Below, in pieces: positions 8,065 through 15,895 of a stretch of DNA of 54,478 nucleotides. Each line of letters begins with the position of its first letter. Positions within the stretch are counted from its first letter, which is position 1. The DNA is from Elusimicrobiota bacterium (GTDB lineage Bacteria > Elusimicrobiota > Elusimicrobia > Elusimicrobiales > UBA9959): NCBI GenBank assembly GCA_016207645.1, contig JACQPH010000074.1, positions 1-54,478 of the forward strand, given 5' to 3'. The position numbers were made by a program, and so were the translations under genes. The notes under the pieces were generated by a model that was not told where the DNA came from, made no database searches, and saw only the letters and a list, made by a program, of their open reading frames with translations.

Positions 8065-8958
8065 ATGAACAGCTATGCCTCTGCCCGCCGCAGCAATAAA
8101 ATCTCCCAATTGGTAATCCTGCCCGGCTATGCGTGTAATTTTAAATGCGCGCATTGTGGGACTGCCGGCGACCGCAGGCTCCATTTGTCCGATAAGGAAA
8201 TCAGGCTGCTCCATAGAACCGTCAACGGCTATGGTTTCAGGTCCGTCTCTTTTGCCGGTGGCGAACCGACGCTCTACATAGATGAAATAAACCGTGTACT
8301 TTCGGGGTTTGCCGAGCTGGAAAAGATCAACGTATCGATAACAACGAACGGGCATTTCGCCGGAACTGTGGCGAAGGCCGCAGGCTTGCTAGCCGCTATT
8401 AAAAAACTGGATAAGGTCCGGTTGTCATACGACAGGTTCCATAAAAGATTCCTGCCTTACGCGCATGTCCACAACCTGTATGAAGCCTGCCGCGGTTCCG
8501 GAGTGGATTTCGGCGCCATCCTCACGATACAATCCCCGTTGGACCTGGTATTGTCGAAAGAGCTGAGGAGGGTCGGCGCTTTCCCGATAGGAGTTCAAAA
8601 AGTTCTCCCGATCGGCAAGGCGAGAAGCAACGGCGTCGGCTACGCACATATGGAATTCGACGCGGCTGTTTTGCGGGAGAAGTGCCCCAATAGAAAGAAA
8701 ATATCATACCTGTGCGGGCGCGGGTTCAGCGTGTGCGATGTCTCTATTTCTTTCAGGGAATTCAAGAAGCACCCCGAGAAATATCTGCGCCCTTCGGCGG
8801 GTGAATTGCTTAAAAGTGATTTTTACCGGCGCATGTCCACCCTGAGGTTCGCGGGGCTTTTAAAACGCTGTGGAGACCCCGCTGTGAAATTTTCACCGGC
8901 ACATTCTTCCCACTGTGTTCTTTGCGAACACATATTTAATTCCGGCGGCGCCGTCTAA
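8065..8958 (+). CDS. Radical SAM enzyme with SPASM/twitch-like C-terminus, cassette 1
   Basis: The 297-residue product has the CX3CX2C cluster motif at Cys24, Cys28 and Cys31 (GYACNFKCAHCG), the GGEPTLY motif near residue 76 and TTNGHF near 92. The C-terminal third has Cys residues kept in the cassette 2 paralogue: KCPN near 211, YLCGRGFSVC near 220-229 and a final CVLCEHIF, which looks like an auxiliary iron-sulphur domain of SPASM/twitch type. Enzymes of this architecture next to short peptide genes usually modify the peptide, for example at Cys. No clear ribosome site precedes the ATG. The target is inferred to be the peptide at 7745. Confidence 0.85.
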   Translation: MNSYASARRSNKISQLVILPGYACNFKCAHCGTAGDRRLHLSDKEIRLLHRTVNGYGFRSVSFAGGEPTLYIDEINRVLSGFAELEKINVSITTNGHFAGTVAKAAGLLAAIKKLDKVRLSYDRFHKRFLPYAHVHNLYEACRGSGVDFGAILTIQSPLDLVLSKELRRVGAFPIGVQKVLPIGKARSNGVGYAHMEFDAAVLREKCPNRKKISYLCGRGFSVCDVSISFREFKKHPEKYLRPSAGELLKSDFYRRMSTLRFAGLLKRCGDPAVKFSPAHSSHCVLCEHIFNSGGAV

Positions 8959-8963
8959 GATCT

Positions 8964-9671
8964 ATGCCTGACAAGCCCGTGCTCTGGAAGACAACCGAAA
9001 AGAACATCTATTACAGGATCGACGCCCTCGAAGCGGTCTGCGACCGGTTGATAGAAGAGCTTCCCTGGCCCGGAAATATCCAGACCCTCTCGTTCTTGTT
9101 CTCTGACTACGGCCCGGATGAATATCTCTCGTTGCGCAGGAATATCTCCGGCAGATATGGCGCGCGGCTGGTGTATTGTGCCGATAAAGAAAAATTGATC
9201 GCTCCGGAAGGCGCGGCTATATCCACAAATATCCGTATAAAGAAAGCCGGCAGCCTTGATGAGATACGGCAGTTGTACCTGTCCACGGTCCTGCGGGTCT
9301 TCAATGAAGAGTTCCCGGGGGAACTTCCCGATTCCCGGATAAAGTTCTCGGAGAACGTGGCCAGGAATTATCTTTCTTCTGAAAAGTCCCTATGCCTGGC
9401 GCAGGGGGAGCGGGTTTCCGGGCTTGTGACGGTGGTAGGGATAAAGGACCACCTGGCGCAGCCCGTAGACTGCGTCAACTGGGTCTGGCTTGATAAAAGC
9501 CTGCGGCTCCCCGAACGGATAGCGGCGCAAGGCCTGATCGTGGAATGGCTGAAGCGGATAGTGGCGCAGCGGGTCAACTGCTATATCGATTCGTTCAATT
9601 TCCGTTCCCAGCGGTTCTTTAGAAGAATAGGTTTTGTTCCGCTATGCCTGAACATCGAAAGAAAATCCTGA
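8964..9671 (+). CDS. GNAT-like acyltransferase, cassette 1
   Basis: The 235-residue product starts six bases after the radical SAM stop. The C-terminal half (about 85-235) has the look of a GNAT fold: SLDEIRQLYLSTVLRVFNEE at the start, a central strand VSGLVTVVGIKD, and the closing NFRSQRFFRRIGFVPL typical of the last helix and strand of acetyltransferases. The N-terminal 80 residues are unfamiliar. The cassette 2 paralogue keeps the overall plan but is clearly diverged. It may acylate the peptide or a partner; a fold-only, non-catalytic role is possible because the acetyl-CoA loop (Q/RxxGxG/A) is not obvious. Confidence 0.65.
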   Translation: MPDKPVLWKTTEKNIYYRIDALEAVCDRLIEELPWPGNIQTLSFLFSDYGPDEYLSLRRNISGRYGARLVYCADKEKLIAPEGAAISTNIRIKKAGSLDEIRQLYLSTVLRVFNEEFPGELPDSRIKFSENVARNYLSSEKSLCLAQGERVSGLVTVVGIKDHLAQPVDCVNWVWLDKSLRLPERIAAQGLIVEWLKRIVAQRVNCYIDSFNFRSQRFFRRIGFVPLCLNIERKS

Positions 9672-11047
9672 CAGCCCTGTCGCTGTCCGCCTGGTTGTTT
9701 TCCTGGGGCTGCGCCTCAAAAAACCAGGAATGGGTCGTTCTATCCAACGGGCTGCCTGAGAAGATCTCCCCGGAACTTGCCAGCAGAAGCGTTGTTTACT
9801 ACATATTAAGGCAGACGCACGAGCCGCTTTTCAGGCTGGACGACGGTGAAAACTATAGCAGCCGCCTGTTGAAGAAATGGGCGAGGAATATCTCGGACGG
9901 CAGTTTTGAGTTCTGTCCCGATACCGCGCTGAAATTCAACGAAGAGACACCATTCTCCAGTGAGCTGTTCGAAAAGTATATCAGTAACATCGCGCGTAAA
10001 TATGATGCATCCGCAAAGATTACTGACAACAGAGGCTGCTTCAAGGTGGCTTTCGCCGGGCCGCGAAACAGTTTCCTGGAGTTCCTGACCCAGTATGAGA
10101 ATGCTCCGTCGGTCAGAGTGTCGGAGGCTTTTGAGCAGGGGCTGGGGCCTTTCAGGATCTCGCGTCTGGGCGGCGGGGAGGCGGTGCTTGCCAGGCGGAC
10201 CCCGGTGTCTTCAGGCTATAATAAAATAATCCTCTATGAATACGGCCTTTGGAAAAAGTCCGGCGGCAGCGACCGCCTGGTTTCTGATTTTAACAGGATC
10301 CCGCCGCAGGATGTTCCCGCCTGGGTTTCAGAGAAATATTCCAGCTTCAACAACGTAACACTAAAGTCCGGTAATTTAATAATTAACCACCCGGATAAGC
10401 GTATCCGGGAGTTGATCTATAACTGTGTGGACGTCCGCCGGTTCAGGCAGGCCTTTTTGCCGTCAAAGAAGGACTTCTACTCAATAAAGAACGTTTTCCC
10501 AATGGGGGTGCCCGGCGCGGAGCCCGGGTTAGCCGAACAAACATGCGGGCAGCCGGTTAAGGCGGCGCTTTCCGGGTCCAGATTTACTTTCGCCAATTGG
10601 CGGGACGACAACCTCAAACAGCTCTCGGAATTCGCGGCGGACTTTTATAAAAATACCGGAGTGAAAATGGAAATTATTAACTCCACTCCGCGAGAGCTGA
10701 TGAAGAATCTCCATAAGGCGCCCAGGCCGTTCAATGCGATAGTAATGTATCTGGACGCCATACGTTCAGAGCAGGCCGCTTTTTTCGAGGTGTTTTTGAA
10801 ATCTGACGGCTATCTGGATTTCCCCCTGCCAAAGGTCGCGGAAATATTAAAGAAGCTGGATGTCGAGCGGGAGGTACAGCGCAGGGAAGCTGTCGGCGCC
10901 GAGATCGCCGCGGCACTAAGAAAAGAAGCCGTCGTTCTGCCATTGTACCAGGAGGAGAGGGTGTTTTACTATCCGAAAGACATCAGGAATCTTAACGTCG
11001 GGGTCGGGTTTATTGAATATCCCGAGGTGGCGGATTTCAGATGGTAA
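9644..11047 (+). CDS. Family-5 extracellular solute-binding lipoprotein, cassette 1
   Basis: The 467-residue product resembles oligopeptide-binding proteins of ABC importers: YYILRQTHEPLFRLDDGENY near 46-65 and ALKFNEETPFSSELFEKYI near 90-108 are the usual early motifs. The N-terminus has a signal with Cys23 in FSWGC, a lipobox-like site although the Trp at -2 is atypical. It starts 28 bases inside the GNAT gene and its stop overlaps the kinase start (ATGGTAA). No permease or ATPase is nearby, so import is unlikely; the arrangement with a sensor kinase suggests that it presents a captured peptide to the kinase at the outer face of the membrane. Confidence 0.85.
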   Translation: MPEHRKKILTALSLSAWLFSWGCASKNQEWVVLSNGLPEKISPELASRSVVYYILRQTHEPLFRLDDGENYSSRLLKKWARNISDGSFEFCPDTALKFNEETPFSSELFEKYISNIARKYDASAKITDNRGCFKVAFAGPRNSFLEFLTQYENAPSVRVSEAFEQGLGPFRISRLGGGEAVLARRTPVSSGYNKIILYEYGLWKKSGGSDRLVSDFNRIPPQDVPAWVSEKYSSFNNVTLKSGNLIINHPDKRIRELIYNCVDVRRFRQAFLPSKKDFYSIKNVFPMGVPGAEPGLAEQTCGQPVKAALSGSRFTFANWRDDNLKQLSEFAADFYKNTGVKMEIINSTPRELMKNLHKAPRPFNAIVMYLDAIRSEQAAFFEVFLKSDGYLDFPLPKVAEILKKLDVEREVQRREAVGAEIAAALRKEAVVLPLYQEERVFYYPKDIRNLNVGVGFIEYPEVADFRW

Positions 11048-12726
11048 AAACTTTCACGCGCATACTGGCCTACAACTGGCGGCACTACGCCGCGGCGGTG
11101 GGAGTGTTCGTGGTATTCTGGCAGGCCTTCTCGGCGTTCTCGGCGGTGCGCGTGGCGGATGACAAGCTGTTGACCGCTCTGCGCCAGAACGCGGCCTATT
11201 TCGAGAAAGCGTTCCTCGCAGGTGACGTCTTCGAGACCCAGCGCATCATCTGGCGCATCAAGAACGATAATATCAAGCGCATCCTTTTCCATCCCGTTCA
11301 GTTCGAGGGCAGCCGCTGGATATTCAAAGAAGCCATCGTCGGGAATCTTTACGACAGGCCGCGCACACAGATAATCCATAATGTGCCGCTCATCTCGAAC
11401 GGCGCGGAGCTGGGCCGGCTGGAATACGTGATAGACCTGGTGGACGTCAACACCTCGGTATTTAAACAGAATTATGTCCTGTTCATCACCGTGGTCTTCT
11501 TTTTCCTGGGACTGCTGGTAATGTCCAACCTCGGCGCCATACAGACCCTGCTGGCCATTGAACGCTCGGTCAATGAAATAAACGCCATCACCGCCTCCGG
11601 CCGGGGAGATATAATCCGTGATTCCATAAAAAAGAACATCTCCCGCCTGCCGGCGGGCATCATCGGCACGCCCTTCGCCCAGATGACCGGGCGCATGAGC
11701 GACGCCCTGGGCCAGGCTGCCCGGCTTGAAAGTGAACTGGCCGTCAGCAAGGCCGTCTCCGACATAGCCGCCCAGGTCGCGCACGACATACGCTCCCCGC
11801 TGGCGGCGCTCGGGGCTGCGGCCAAAAGCCTGGAGCAGCTGCCGGCCGAACAGCGCTCGCTCATAGAGGGCTCCGTGAACCGCATGCAGGGGATAGCCGA
11901 CGATCTGCTGCGGCGCTACCGCGCGCCCGGCGCGGAGATCAAAACCGGACCCGAAGTCACCGCCCTGGCCGGGCTTATAGACCAGGTCCTGGCCGAGAAG
12001 CGCCTGCAGCATAAAGACAAAACCGGCGTTAAGATCGTGTTCACCGACGAGGCTGTGGATGCCAAGGCTTCCATCAAGCCTAAAGAATTCCAGCGGCTTA
12101 TTTCCAACCTGGTGAACAATTCTGTGGAGGCTTTTGAAAAACCCGGCACCGTTTCGGTGGGGCTTTCGACCCTGGATGGCCGCGTTGTCATAGAAATCAA
12201 GGACGATGGCAAAGGGATACCCCCCGAGATCCTGGCCAGGCTAGGCCGGAAGGGCGAAACCCACGGCAAAGCCGGCGGCACCGGCCTCGGGCTTTATCAC
12301 GCCCGCACGACCATAGAGAGCTGGGGCGGCAGCCTACAAATAAGCTCCGAGCCCGGCAAAGGCACATCGGTCACCATAGAGCTGCCGCGCAGCGAGGCCG
12401 CCAGACCGGCCCCCAGTACGGTCATCCTGCTGGACGACGACCCCTTGGTCCACATGAACTGGAAGCTGGCCGCCAAAGCCGCCGGCATGGAGCTGAGGGC
12501 CTGTAAAACCCCGTCAGACCTCGATGCCGCGATAGAGAACCTCCCCAAAGACACCCCCGTCTATATCGATTCCGATCTCGGCGACGGCATAAAAGGCGAG
12601 ACTATCGCCGCCGACCTGCATAATAAAGGTTATTCCGATATCACCATGGCCACCGGCCACAGCCCGGAAAAATTCGCCCACCTCCCCTGGCTGAAAGTAA
12701 CCGGCAAAGAGCCCCCCTGGGCCTGA
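11041..12726 (+). CDS. Membrane hybrid histidine kinase, cassette 1
   Basis: The 561-residue product has a membrane segment at about 13-33, an extracytoplasmic domain of about 110 residues, and a second membrane segment at about 145-165. His248 in QVAHDIRSPLAAL is the phospho-acceptor. The ATPase domain has NLVNNSVEAF (N box), DDGKGIP (G1) and GKAGGTGLGLYHART (G2). A C-terminal receiver domain of about 95 residues has the acidic pair in LLDDDP, acceptor Asp510 in VYIDSD, Thr in MATG and Lys in TGKEPPW. The extracytoplasmic part probably contacts the solute-binding protein encoded just before. No response regulator is adjacent; a sigma-54 activator elsewhere is the inferred target. Confidence 0.92.
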   Translation: MVKTFTRILAYNWRHYAAAVGVFVVFWQAFSAFSAVRVADDKLLTALRQNAAYFEKAFLAGDVFETQRIIWRIKNDNIKRILFHPVQFEGSRWIFKEAIVGNLYDRPRTQIIHNVPLISNGAELGRLEYVIDLVDVNTSVFKQNYVLFITVVFFFLGLLVMSNLGAIQTLLAIERSVNEINAITASGRGDIIRDSIKKNISRLPAGIIGTPFAQMTGRMSDALGQAARLESELAVSKAVSDIAAQVAHDIRSPLAALGAAAKSLEQLPAEQRSLIEGSVNRMQGIADDLLRRYRAPGAEIKTGPEVTALAGLIDQVLAEKRLQHKDKTGVKIVFTDEAVDAKASIKPKEFQRLISNLVNNSVEAFEKPGTVSVGLSTLDGRVVIEIKDDGKGIPPEILARLGRKGETHGKAGGTGLGLYHARTTIESWGGSLQISSEPGKGTSVTIELPRSEAARPAPSTVILLDDDPLVHMNWKLAAKAAGMELRACKTPSDLDAAIENLPKDTPVYIDSDLGDGIKGETIAADLHNKGYSDITMATGHSPEKFAHLPWLKVTGKEPPWA

Positions 12727-12764
12727 CGTCCCCCCTCCAAAGGGGTGTAAACACCCATCTTTCC

Positions 12765-12798
12765 TTTTCATTTGAAAATAAATATTTTCAAATGAAAA
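12765..12798 (+). promoter_or_regulatory. Twin activator-binding sites upstream of the sigma-54 promoter
   Basis: Two 14-bp dyads, TTTTCATTTGAAAA (12765-12778) and TTTTCAAATGAAAA (12785-12798), have centres 20 bp apart, so both face the same side of the helix. Together they make a large palindrome with arms of 16 bases. They lie about 117 and 137 bases before the inferred start of transcription, the usual place for an NtrC-type enhancer. The same pair is seen at 49085 and 54386. The palindrome may also help to end the kinase transcript. Confidence 0.7.
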
Positions 12799-12882
12799 TG
12801 TTTTTCCCATACCTCCCTTCAAATTCCGGCCAAAACTCCCGGTTTTGGCCACAAAACGCCCTAAAATCCCCCCGTGCCGCAT

Positions 12883-12898
12883 TGGCATAAAAAATGCT
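12883..12898 (+). promoter_or_regulatory. Sigma-54 promoter of the secreted-protein operon
   Basis: TGGCATAAAAAATGCT has GG at 12884-12885 and GC at 12896-12897, separated by exactly ten bases as sigma-54 requires. The same 16 bases occur at 49196-49211. Transcription should begin near 12909, about 38 bases before the ATG at 12947. Confidence 0.75.
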
Positions 12899-12946
12899 CT
12901 GTATTGGGCATAGCAGCATAGAATCTAAAAGGGTAGGAGAAAGATT

Positions 12947-13840
12947 ATGAAAAAGAGCAACATACTGATAGCGGTGTTCACGGTGATGTCGGCGGCCTCG
13001 GCCGCCCGGGCCCAGATCAACATTAATGTAGACTTCGACGGTACGCTTAAGGCACAGTCCAAACACAGCGTCTTCACGGAATCCCTCCAGATCATCCCTG
13101 ACGATGCCATGCCGGTTCCGACGCCTTCGCCTATCCAGGGCAGTTGTGCCATGTATTGCCCGCCTTTCCAGGCCAACGACGGCCTGCATGTTGTCTCTTC
13201 GGACTGCTGCGGTAGTCAGCCCCCGGTGTTCCCGCCGTGGATTCGCGCCGCTATGCGCGCCACTACGGAAGGCACCGCAATCTCAGCCCCGTCCATACAA
13301 CAGGAAGAAACCTTCTTGCGCCTTAACGTGGCTGTGGTTCATGGTGTTATACAAGGAGCAATAGAATCATGCGCGGCTGAAGGCAAGGGGACCGTAATGA
13401 TTAACCTAAAGAACCTGCTCGACTATGGCACTACAAAAGAGAAAGCGGCTTTTGTGTATAATAAGCGTGGCACATATTCCTTTCCGGCCGGTATTATTGC
13501 CCGACGTTTTAATACCGGCGGCGGAGAGGTTTCTGGTAATAAGAGCCGCGACTCACTTAATCTTACCTGTAATTCCTGGACCACCGTGCAGGTGTGTACG
13601 AACCGTCAGGTATGCCGCATAGCCTGTGCAGCCGCGGCGGGAGCCGCCGGAGCGGCGGCTGGTGGCAGTATAGGCGCTGGTGCCGCTATCGGGGCCTCAG
13701 GGCAAATTTGCCAGGAGCTGTGTGAGAATGTGAAGGAATGCTCCAACGTCAGAGAATGCGCCAGCTGGTCCAGTACAGCCGGAACCGGGACTGACGCTCA
13801 TGGTCATTACCGCGGCCGCGCCGTAGCTTTCCAGAACTAG
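12947..13840 (+). CDS. Secreted Cys-rich protein, sigma-54 controlled
   Basis: The 297-residue product has a signal peptide (MKKSNILIAVF..., cut near ARAQ, residue 23). It contains many Cys residues, including SCAMYC near 66-71, DCC, a C-terminal cluster VCTNRQVCRIAC and then CQELC...C...C. Between the last clusters lies a Gly/Ala-rich hydrophobic stretch (about residues 224-248) that could insert in a membrane. I recognise no family. A ribosome site (GGAG) precedes the ATG. Its promoter has the same enhancer pair and sigma-54 site as cassette 2, so it is probably an output of the peptide circuit, for instance a secreted effector. The next gene encodes a small membrane protein. Confidence 0.65.
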   Translation: MKKSNILIAVFTVMSAASAARAQININVDFDGTLKAQSKHSVFTESLQIIPDDAMPVPTPSPIQGSCAMYCPPFQANDGLHVVSSDCCGSQPPVFPPWIRAAMRATTEGTAISAPSIQQEETFLRLNVAVVHGVIQGAIESCAAEGKGTVMINLKNLLDYGTTKEKAAFVYNKRGTYSFPAGIIARRFNTGGGEVSGNKSRDSLNLTCNSWTTVQVCTNRQVCRIACAAAAGAAGAAAGGSIGAGAAIGASGQICQELCENVKECSNVRECASWSSTAGTGTDAHGHYRGRAVAFQN

Positions 13841-13849
13841 GAGGACTTC

Positions 13850-14059
13850 ATGTCTGAAAGAACAAGAAGAATAATAACTGGTGTGATTACGGGAACTATT
13901 GTGGGGATTTCCCTTGAGGTATTACGCGGGAGTGGCTATCTGGATGGTATATCGGTTATGGTTAGATCTGTCGTTGCCGGACTCGCAGCCATAGCTATCT
14001 ACTCCATAGTCCGGGCGCTCGTCCGGCCCGGTAGGCCTAGCGGCCCCTCTAAAGTCTAA
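13850..14059 (+). CDS. Small two-TM membrane protein
   Basis: The 69-residue product has two hydrophobic segments (about 8-24 and 34-56) joined by a short loop and ends with a basic, Pro-rich tail. It follows the secreted Cys-rich protein by nine bases with its own GGAGG site, so the two are co-transcribed. A short membrane protein paired with a secreted, possibly membrane-active protein could be an immunity or export helper, but that is inference. A terminator follows. Confidence 0.6.
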   Translation: MSERTRRIITGVITGTIVGISLEVLRGSGYLDGISVMVRSVVAGLAAIAIYSIVRALVRPGRPSGPSKV

Positions 14060-14083
14060 GAGCAGCTAACTGCAACCGTTATG

Positions 14084-14117
14084 AATCACCCCGGACCTTA
14101 ATCCGGGGTGATTTCTT
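14084..14117 (+). terminator. Terminator after the secreted-protein operon
   Basis: AATCACCCCGGA and TCCGGGGTGATT form a perfect 12-bp stem with loop CCTTAA, followed by a short T-rich end. The inner part CCGGACCTTAATCCGG is identical to one hairpin of leader RNA 1 (7634-7649), which may be chance or common descent. Confidence 0.7.
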
Positions 14118-14127
14118 AAACCCGATT

Positions 14128-14227
14128 CCAGTGTCGCTAAAGTCCGCGCGTACCTTACCCCCCTCCGTCGTAAGATTTCCCCGTTCCTTCTCCGGGTGTC
14201 GCAAAACTACCACTTTCGCGACACTGG
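14128..14227. repeat. 100-bp segment bounded by 16-bp inverted repeats
   Basis: CCAGTGTCGCTAAAGT at 14128-14143 is the reverse complement of ACTTTCGCGACACTGG at 14212-14227 except for one base. The 68-base interior has no gene. It could be a small non-autonomous mobile element or a regulatory structure; no flanking target duplication was seen. Confidence 0.5.
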
Positions 14228-14281
14228 GGGGGGAGGGTAGGGCGGGGGTAGCCAGGTGTAATTGAACTCGCTTTTTTGGTC

Positions 14282-14313
14282 GGATATCCGTATATCCATA
14301 TATACGGATATCC
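14282..14313. promoter_or_regulatory. Operator of the AbiE operon
   Basis: GGATATCCGTATAT and ATATACGGATATCC are perfect inverted arms four bases apart, just upstream of the -35 box. AbiEi antitoxins are known to bind inverted repeats before their own operon and repress it, so this is its likely operator. A related GATATCCGGATATCCG lies just after AbiEii (15857-15872). Confidence 0.7.
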
Positions 14314-14320
14314 CCCGGCC

Positions 14321-14348
14321 TTGACTTCCTACTGTTTTATGTTACAAT
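14321..14348 (+). promoter_or_regulatory. Sigma-70 promoter of the AbiE operon
   Basis: TTGACT (14321-14326) and TACAAT (14343-14348) are separated by 16 bases. The start of transcription would be near 14355, giving a very short leader before the ATG at 14375. Confidence 0.65.
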
Positions 14349-14374
14349 TGACTTAGAATGTAAGATATTTGTGT

Positions 14375-14995
14375 ATGCCCGACAACCCGCATAGTTATAA
14401 AGAAACTTTTGAGCGCCTCTACGAGATCGCCGAAGGGCAGGGCGGTTATTTCACCCCCAAGCAGGCGGCGGCGGCTGGCTTCTGCAGGAATAACCATAGC
14501 TACCATGTACGGATGGGCAATTGGATCAGGGAGCGCCGCGGAATCTATCGCCTGGCCAAGTTCCCCCCCGCGGAACGGCCCGACCTCATGTTCTGGTGGC
14601 TGTGGTCGCGCAATCACAACGACGTCCCGCAGGGCGTCTATTCGCACGAAACAGCCCTGAGCATTTACGATCTTTCGGATATCAATCCGGCCAGGCTGCA
14701 TATGACCGTACCTCGCTCTTTTCGGCGAAGGGGCGCCCCAGCCAGACTCCCGGTCCTTCACCGCGCCAACGTGCACAAAGACGATATCGGTAAAAGATTC
14801 GGCGTCAGAGTAACCCGGCCGCTCAAAACTATCGCCGATCTTCTATCCACCCGCACGGTCCAGATGGATCACATGCAGCAAGCGGTGAAGCAGGCGTTCC
14901 AGCGCGGGCTCATTACCCGCACGGAGCTGGAGCGAGCCAAACGGATTCCGGCCGCAATAAAGAAAGAGATCGAGCAGCTCAGGGGAGACCAATAA
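14375..14995 (+). CDS. abiEi: AbiEi-family antitoxin
   Basis: The 206-residue product matches the AbiEi antitoxin of type IV toxin-antitoxin systems: an N-terminal winged-helix part (about 8-60, YEIAEGQGGYFTPKQAAAAG and RRGIYRLAKFPP), then YSHETALSIYDLSDINPARL and the LKTIADLL segment. It represses its own operon and counters the AbiEii nucleotidyltransferase. ATG 14375 is preferred over an in-frame TTG six bases upstream. Its stop overlaps the AbiEii start (TAATG). Confidence 0.88.
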   Translation: MPDNPHSYKETFERLYEIAEGQGGYFTPKQAAAAGFCRNNHSYHVRMGNWIRERRGIYRLAKFPPAERPDLMFWWLWSRNHNDVPQGVYSHETALSIYDLSDINPARLHMTVPRSFRRRGAPARLPVLHRANVHKDDIGKRFGVRVTRPLKTIADLLSTRTVQMDHMQQAVKQAFQRGLITRTELERAKRIPAAIKKEIEQLRGDQ

Positions 14996-15858
14996 TGGAC
15001 AAGAAGACGTACGCCAGCCCCGCAGCATTCCGCCGCGCCCTCGAAGACCGGCTCAAACAAAAAGCAAGAAATGAAGGTCTGGATTTCCAGCGTCTTATGC
15101 GGGAAGTATCTTTTGACCGCCTGCTGGCCCGTTTGTTCGCCCGGAAAGACGCGGCCTGGATACTTAAAGGCGGCTATGCCCTGGAATTGCGGATGAAAGA
15201 AGCCCGCGCAACCAAGGATATCGACCTGGCCCTCCGGCATTCCCTGGGCACACAGGAAGACCAGCCTCTTAAAGCGGCGATCCTTAAAGCGCTCGCGGAG
15301 TCCGCGGCCTGGGACCTGGGCGATTTCTTTTCGTTCAGTATCGGCGAAGCCATGCCGGACCTGGATGCGGCGCCCTACGGCGGCGCCCGCTTCCCCGTCG
15401 AAGCCCTTGTGGACGACCGGACTTTTGTGCGCTTTCACCTCGATGTCGGCGCCGGCGATGTGGTCCTTGCTCCGTTCGATACTACGCAGGCCCATGACTG
15501 GCTCGCGTTCGCCGGCATCCCCGGCGCCGAGTTCCCCACTATTTCGCGGGAGCAGCACTTCGCGGAAAAGCTTCACTCCTACACCCTCCCGCGCGAGACG
15601 CCCAACTCCCGCGCCCGCGATCTTATTGATATGCTTCTGCTCATCGGCTCCGGCAAAATGGATCATGCCAGGGTCCGGCTGGCGCTGGACGCCACGTTTA
15701 AACGCCGGAAGACTCACCCCATGCCGGCGGCTCTCACCCGGCCGCCCGCCGCCTGGAAGGCGCCCTTCGGGGCTTTAGCCGGCGCGTGCGGCCTGCCCGC
15801 GGACCTGGCGGCGGCGTTTGAAATTCTAAATTCCTTCTACTCCCGGCTGCCAGAGTAG
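14995..15858 (+). CDS. abiEii: AbiEii-family nucleotidyltransferase toxin
   Basis: The 287-residue product carries the nucleotidyltransferase core of the AbiEii/AbiGii family: WILKGGYALELR with the Gly pair at 59-60, and ATKDIDLAL with Asp75 and Asp77. Toxins of this family modify tRNA or nucleotides to stop growth, for example during phage attack. It is coupled to AbiEi by a one-base overlap, and the pair appears complete. It is the last intact gene on the left of the right-hand island repeat. Confidence 0.88.
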   Translation: MDKKTYASPAAFRRALEDRLKQKARNEGLDFQRLMREVSFDRLLARLFARKDAAWILKGGYALELRMKEARATKDIDLALRHSLGTQEDQPLKAAILKALAESAAWDLGDFFSFSIGEAMPDLDAAPYGGARFPVEALVDDRTFVRFHLDVGAGDVVLAPFDTTQAHDWLAFAGIPGAEFPTISREQHFAEKLHSYTLPRETPNSRARDLIDMLLLIGSGKMDHARVRLALDATFKRRKTHPMPAALTRPPAAWKAPFGALAGACGLPADLAAAFEILNSFYSRLPE

Positions 15859-15895
15859 ATATCCGGATATCCGCCGCCACGGGCGGCCGCGCCCT

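Noticed and set aside
9644-11047. The solute-binding protein as part of a peptide importer
   Set aside because: No permease or ATPase gene is present at either copy, while both copies are coupled to a sensor kinase.
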